In this document: positions 12,647 through 13,824 of the stretch, piece by piece
Layout of the letters: every line of letters begins with the position of its first letter
Numbering within the stretch: position 1 is the first letter of the stretch
Assembly (NCBI GenBank): GCA_041487355.1
Contig: JBGPND010000139.1
Span: 1 to 13,824, forward strand
Length of the DNA: 13,824 nt
Source of the DNA: JAMXLO01 sp041487355
GTDB taxonomy: Bacteria; Pseudomonadota; Alphaproteobacteria; Acetobacterales; Acetobacteraceae
Direction: 5' to 3'
Notes under the pieces: model-generated
Databases searched by the model: none
Seen by the model: only the letters and a program-made list of their open reading frames with translations
Told to the model about the DNA's origin: nothing
Made by a program: the position numbers and the translations under genes

Positions 12647-12946
12647 CCCCTATGTACCAGAATTGGTGCGCACTGCCCAGTGCAATAGATGTGCCGGCCC
12701 CTTCCGATGCTGGGGCGAGCAGACCAGTCGAGCGTGACCGGACTGAACAAACCGCTAAGGACGCCGTCGCGACGTGGTCCCGAAGACGATGAGGCAGACG
12801 GGAGGCAGCTCGCTGTGCCGCCTAGCTCATAGGCGGGCTCATTACGTAATCAGTTGGCGAAAGGCCCGAGGCCGTGGCAGCATGAGACGTCCGCCGCTGG
12901 TTCCCGCTCGGGCGGGACGCCTGGGCATCGCGGCGCAGGAGTGTCA
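12647..12946. other. 300-bp spacer between higBA and the RT gene, with structured elements
   Basis: No coding frame is supported. On the toxin side there is a palindrome over a predicted promoter (12651-12683). On the RT side are a palindrome ATTACGTAAT (12841-12850), a hairpin CCGCCTA-GCTCA-TAGGCGG (12818-12836) and a hairpin TCCCGC-TCGG-GCGGGA (12902-12917). No good sigma70 promoter for the RT was recognised. The hairpins could belong to a noncoding RNA, as accompanies several defence reverse transcriptases, or simply be leader structure. Confidence 0.5.
12651..12683 (-). promoter_or_regulatory. Predicted higBA promoter and overlapping operator palindrome
   Basis: On the minus strand TGGGCA is separated by 17 nt from TACATA (12651-12656), with an extended TGG just before the -10. 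The palindrome GCACTGCCCAGTGC (12670-12683) covers the -35 element. This is the usual layout for an operon repressed by its own antitoxin. The expected transcription start is around 12644, within a few nt of the toxin's first ATG. Confidence 0.4.
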
Positions 12947-13687
12947 ATGGAAATCTACTTCGAGCGAGCAGTCGCGAACGCGGCACGGCACGGCGACACG
13001 GACATCTTCCCGTTTCCGGTCGAGAACCACGTGTTCTTCGACTGCAAACAGGAAACGGTCAACTTGCTGAAGGAACTACACAGCAAATTCGAGTCTTGGC
13101 TTTCGACCTTCCCGCCCGAGCACGAAGGTGCCCTTGCTCCGGTAGGTTACACAGGATTCCGGTGGGCCAATCAATTAGACCCTCTCTGGAACCTCTACTT
13201 TCTAGCACTCGTTCTCTCAATTGCCGAAACCATTGAGAGCCAGCGCATTCCTACGACCGAGCAGTGCATATTCTCCTATCGTTATAGATGGAACGACGAA
13301 ACCTGCGACATCTTTGATCCCGACTACAACTGGCGGACCTTCATGGAGCGCTCCCTCCAAAACGCTGAGCATCATCAGTTTGTTGTCGCCTGCGACATAT
13401 CAGAGTTTTACCCGCGCCTTGGCCACCATCGGCTCGAAAACGCGCTGGCTCACCTTGGCCTGCAGGCAGATACGCCATGGCGCTTAAGGGAGTTTCTATC
13501 CAATTTCTCAGGGACGGCGTCATTCGGATTGCCGATTGGTGGCCCGGCCGCTCGGCTTCTGTCAGAACTCGTGTTAAATCAGGTCGATCAACTGTTGAAG
13601 TTGGAGCGGATCCCATTTTGTCGATTTGCTGACGACTTCCATATATTCGCCGACAGCATGGAAGATGGGTTCACAAAGCTCCTCTGA
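12947..13687 (+). pseudogene. Truncated reverse transcriptase of a defence-associated type
   Basis: The 246-residue frame has RT fingers and palm motifs in order: motif A VVACDISEFYPRL (catalytic Asp150), motif B GLPIGGPAARLL (194-205), and motif C CRFADDFHIF (Asp229 and Asp230). The N-terminal region (HGDTDIFPFPVENHVFFD; APVGYTGFRWANQLDPLWN) resembles RTs of the Unknown-Group/Abi/DRT class and not group II introns or retrons; the exact group is unresolved. The frame stops at TGA 13685-13687, about 15 residues after motif C. Motifs D and E, the thumb and any extra domain are therefore missing, although such RTs usually run to several hundred residues more. The ATG at 12947 has AGGAG 6 nt upstream. 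Base composition is visibly lower in GC than the neighbours, suggesting transfer. Likely inactive, unless a frameshift or a second polypeptide restores it. Confidence 0.8.
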
Positions 13688-13824
13688 GCTCGACTTTCCG
13701 CAATTCAGGCAGCGAGACATAGAGTCTCCACGAATCGGTTTAGCAAGGCGACTGGTATTACGACGGTATCACTGCCTTGCCGGGACATGGAAAAATCCTG
13801 CGGCGACCAAAGCACGCGACGGAC
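13688..13824 (+). other. Sequence after the RT stop, with an open frame running off the window
   Basis: The first bases after the stop give LSSTFRNSGSET in the frame shifted by two before a TAG; this is only weakly like RT C-terminal sequence. From 13744 another frame reads GDWYYDGITALPGHGKILRR without a stop to the window edge, but no start codon precedes it nearby. It could be a piece of another gene joined here by a rearrangement. I do not recognise it. Confidence 0.3.

Noticed and set aside
12781..12946. tRNA-like fold ahead of the RT gene
   Set aside because: Short hairpins are present, but no cloverleaf with acceptor, anticodon and TPsiC arms could be built, and no GTTCRA-type loop was in the right place.
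12947..13687. Retron or group II intron reverse transcriptase
   Set aside because: No intron RNA domains or maturase region and no evident msr/msd-like inverted repeats were seen. The N-terminal sequence and the FADD motif fit defence-type RTs better, though a profile search would be needed to settle this.

Overview
The window is GC-rich DNA with clean Shine-Dalgarno sites and a mix of housekeeping, small-molecule-catabolism and accessory genes. The Kup transporter, the DUF3617 protein, the LigB/SnoaL/NIPSNAP-type genes and several classes of short palindromic repeats fit an alphaproteobacterium, possibly Acetobacteraceae or a relative. That placement is an impression from gene style, not a computed result. 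No rRNA, tRNA, CRISPR array or complete insertion sequence was found.

Layout. At 224-2116 (minus) lies a full-length Kup potassium transporter. It is divergent from an HdeD/DUF308 membrane protein (2308-2862, plus). About 1 kb follows (2863-3869) with no convincing gene but many repeats: a palindrome carrying consensus -10 hexamers on both strands, two GCAATGAC-type repeats in opposite orientation, and a large hairpin with 45/46-nt arms. Then, on the minus strand, come a secreted beta-propeller protein (3870-5045) and, upstream of it, an endonuclease/exonuclease/phosphatase-family gene that has lost its N-terminal part (5070-5795).

The segment 5881-7460 is the first accessory patch. Two nearly identical 81-bp direct repeats bracket an orphan HicB antitoxin with a decayed hicA, and an intact MNT/HEPN toxin-antitoxin pair. 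Each repeat reads on the minus strand as a sigma70-like promoter, a leader, a ribosome site and the first six codons of a gene (MTVKEM), and each is preceded by a perfect hairpin. It looks like a promoter/5'-end cassette present in two copies.

From 7554 to 10684 there is a small catabolic-looking cluster around an extradiol (LigB-type) dioxygenase: a duplicated alpha-beta-barrel protein (minus), LigB (plus), a SnoaL-like protein (minus) and a duplicated NIPSNAP protein (plus). The intergenic spaces between them hold palindromic repeats. An unknown small protein (10754-11161) and a secreted DUF3617 protein (11408-11917) follow.

The right end (11937-13824) is a second accessory patch. It holds a higBA-type toxin-antitoxin operon whose toxin carries an in-frame 7-residue tandem duplication. 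Next comes a 300-bp spacer with an operator-like palindrome and several hairpins, then a lower-GC reverse transcriptase of the defence-associated, non-retron/non-group-II kind. It keeps the catalytic Asp and FADD motifs but stops immediately after them, so it is probably a truncated relic. The RT and its structured leader are the nearest thing to an undescribed system here. The intact form of this locus would have to be found in relatives.
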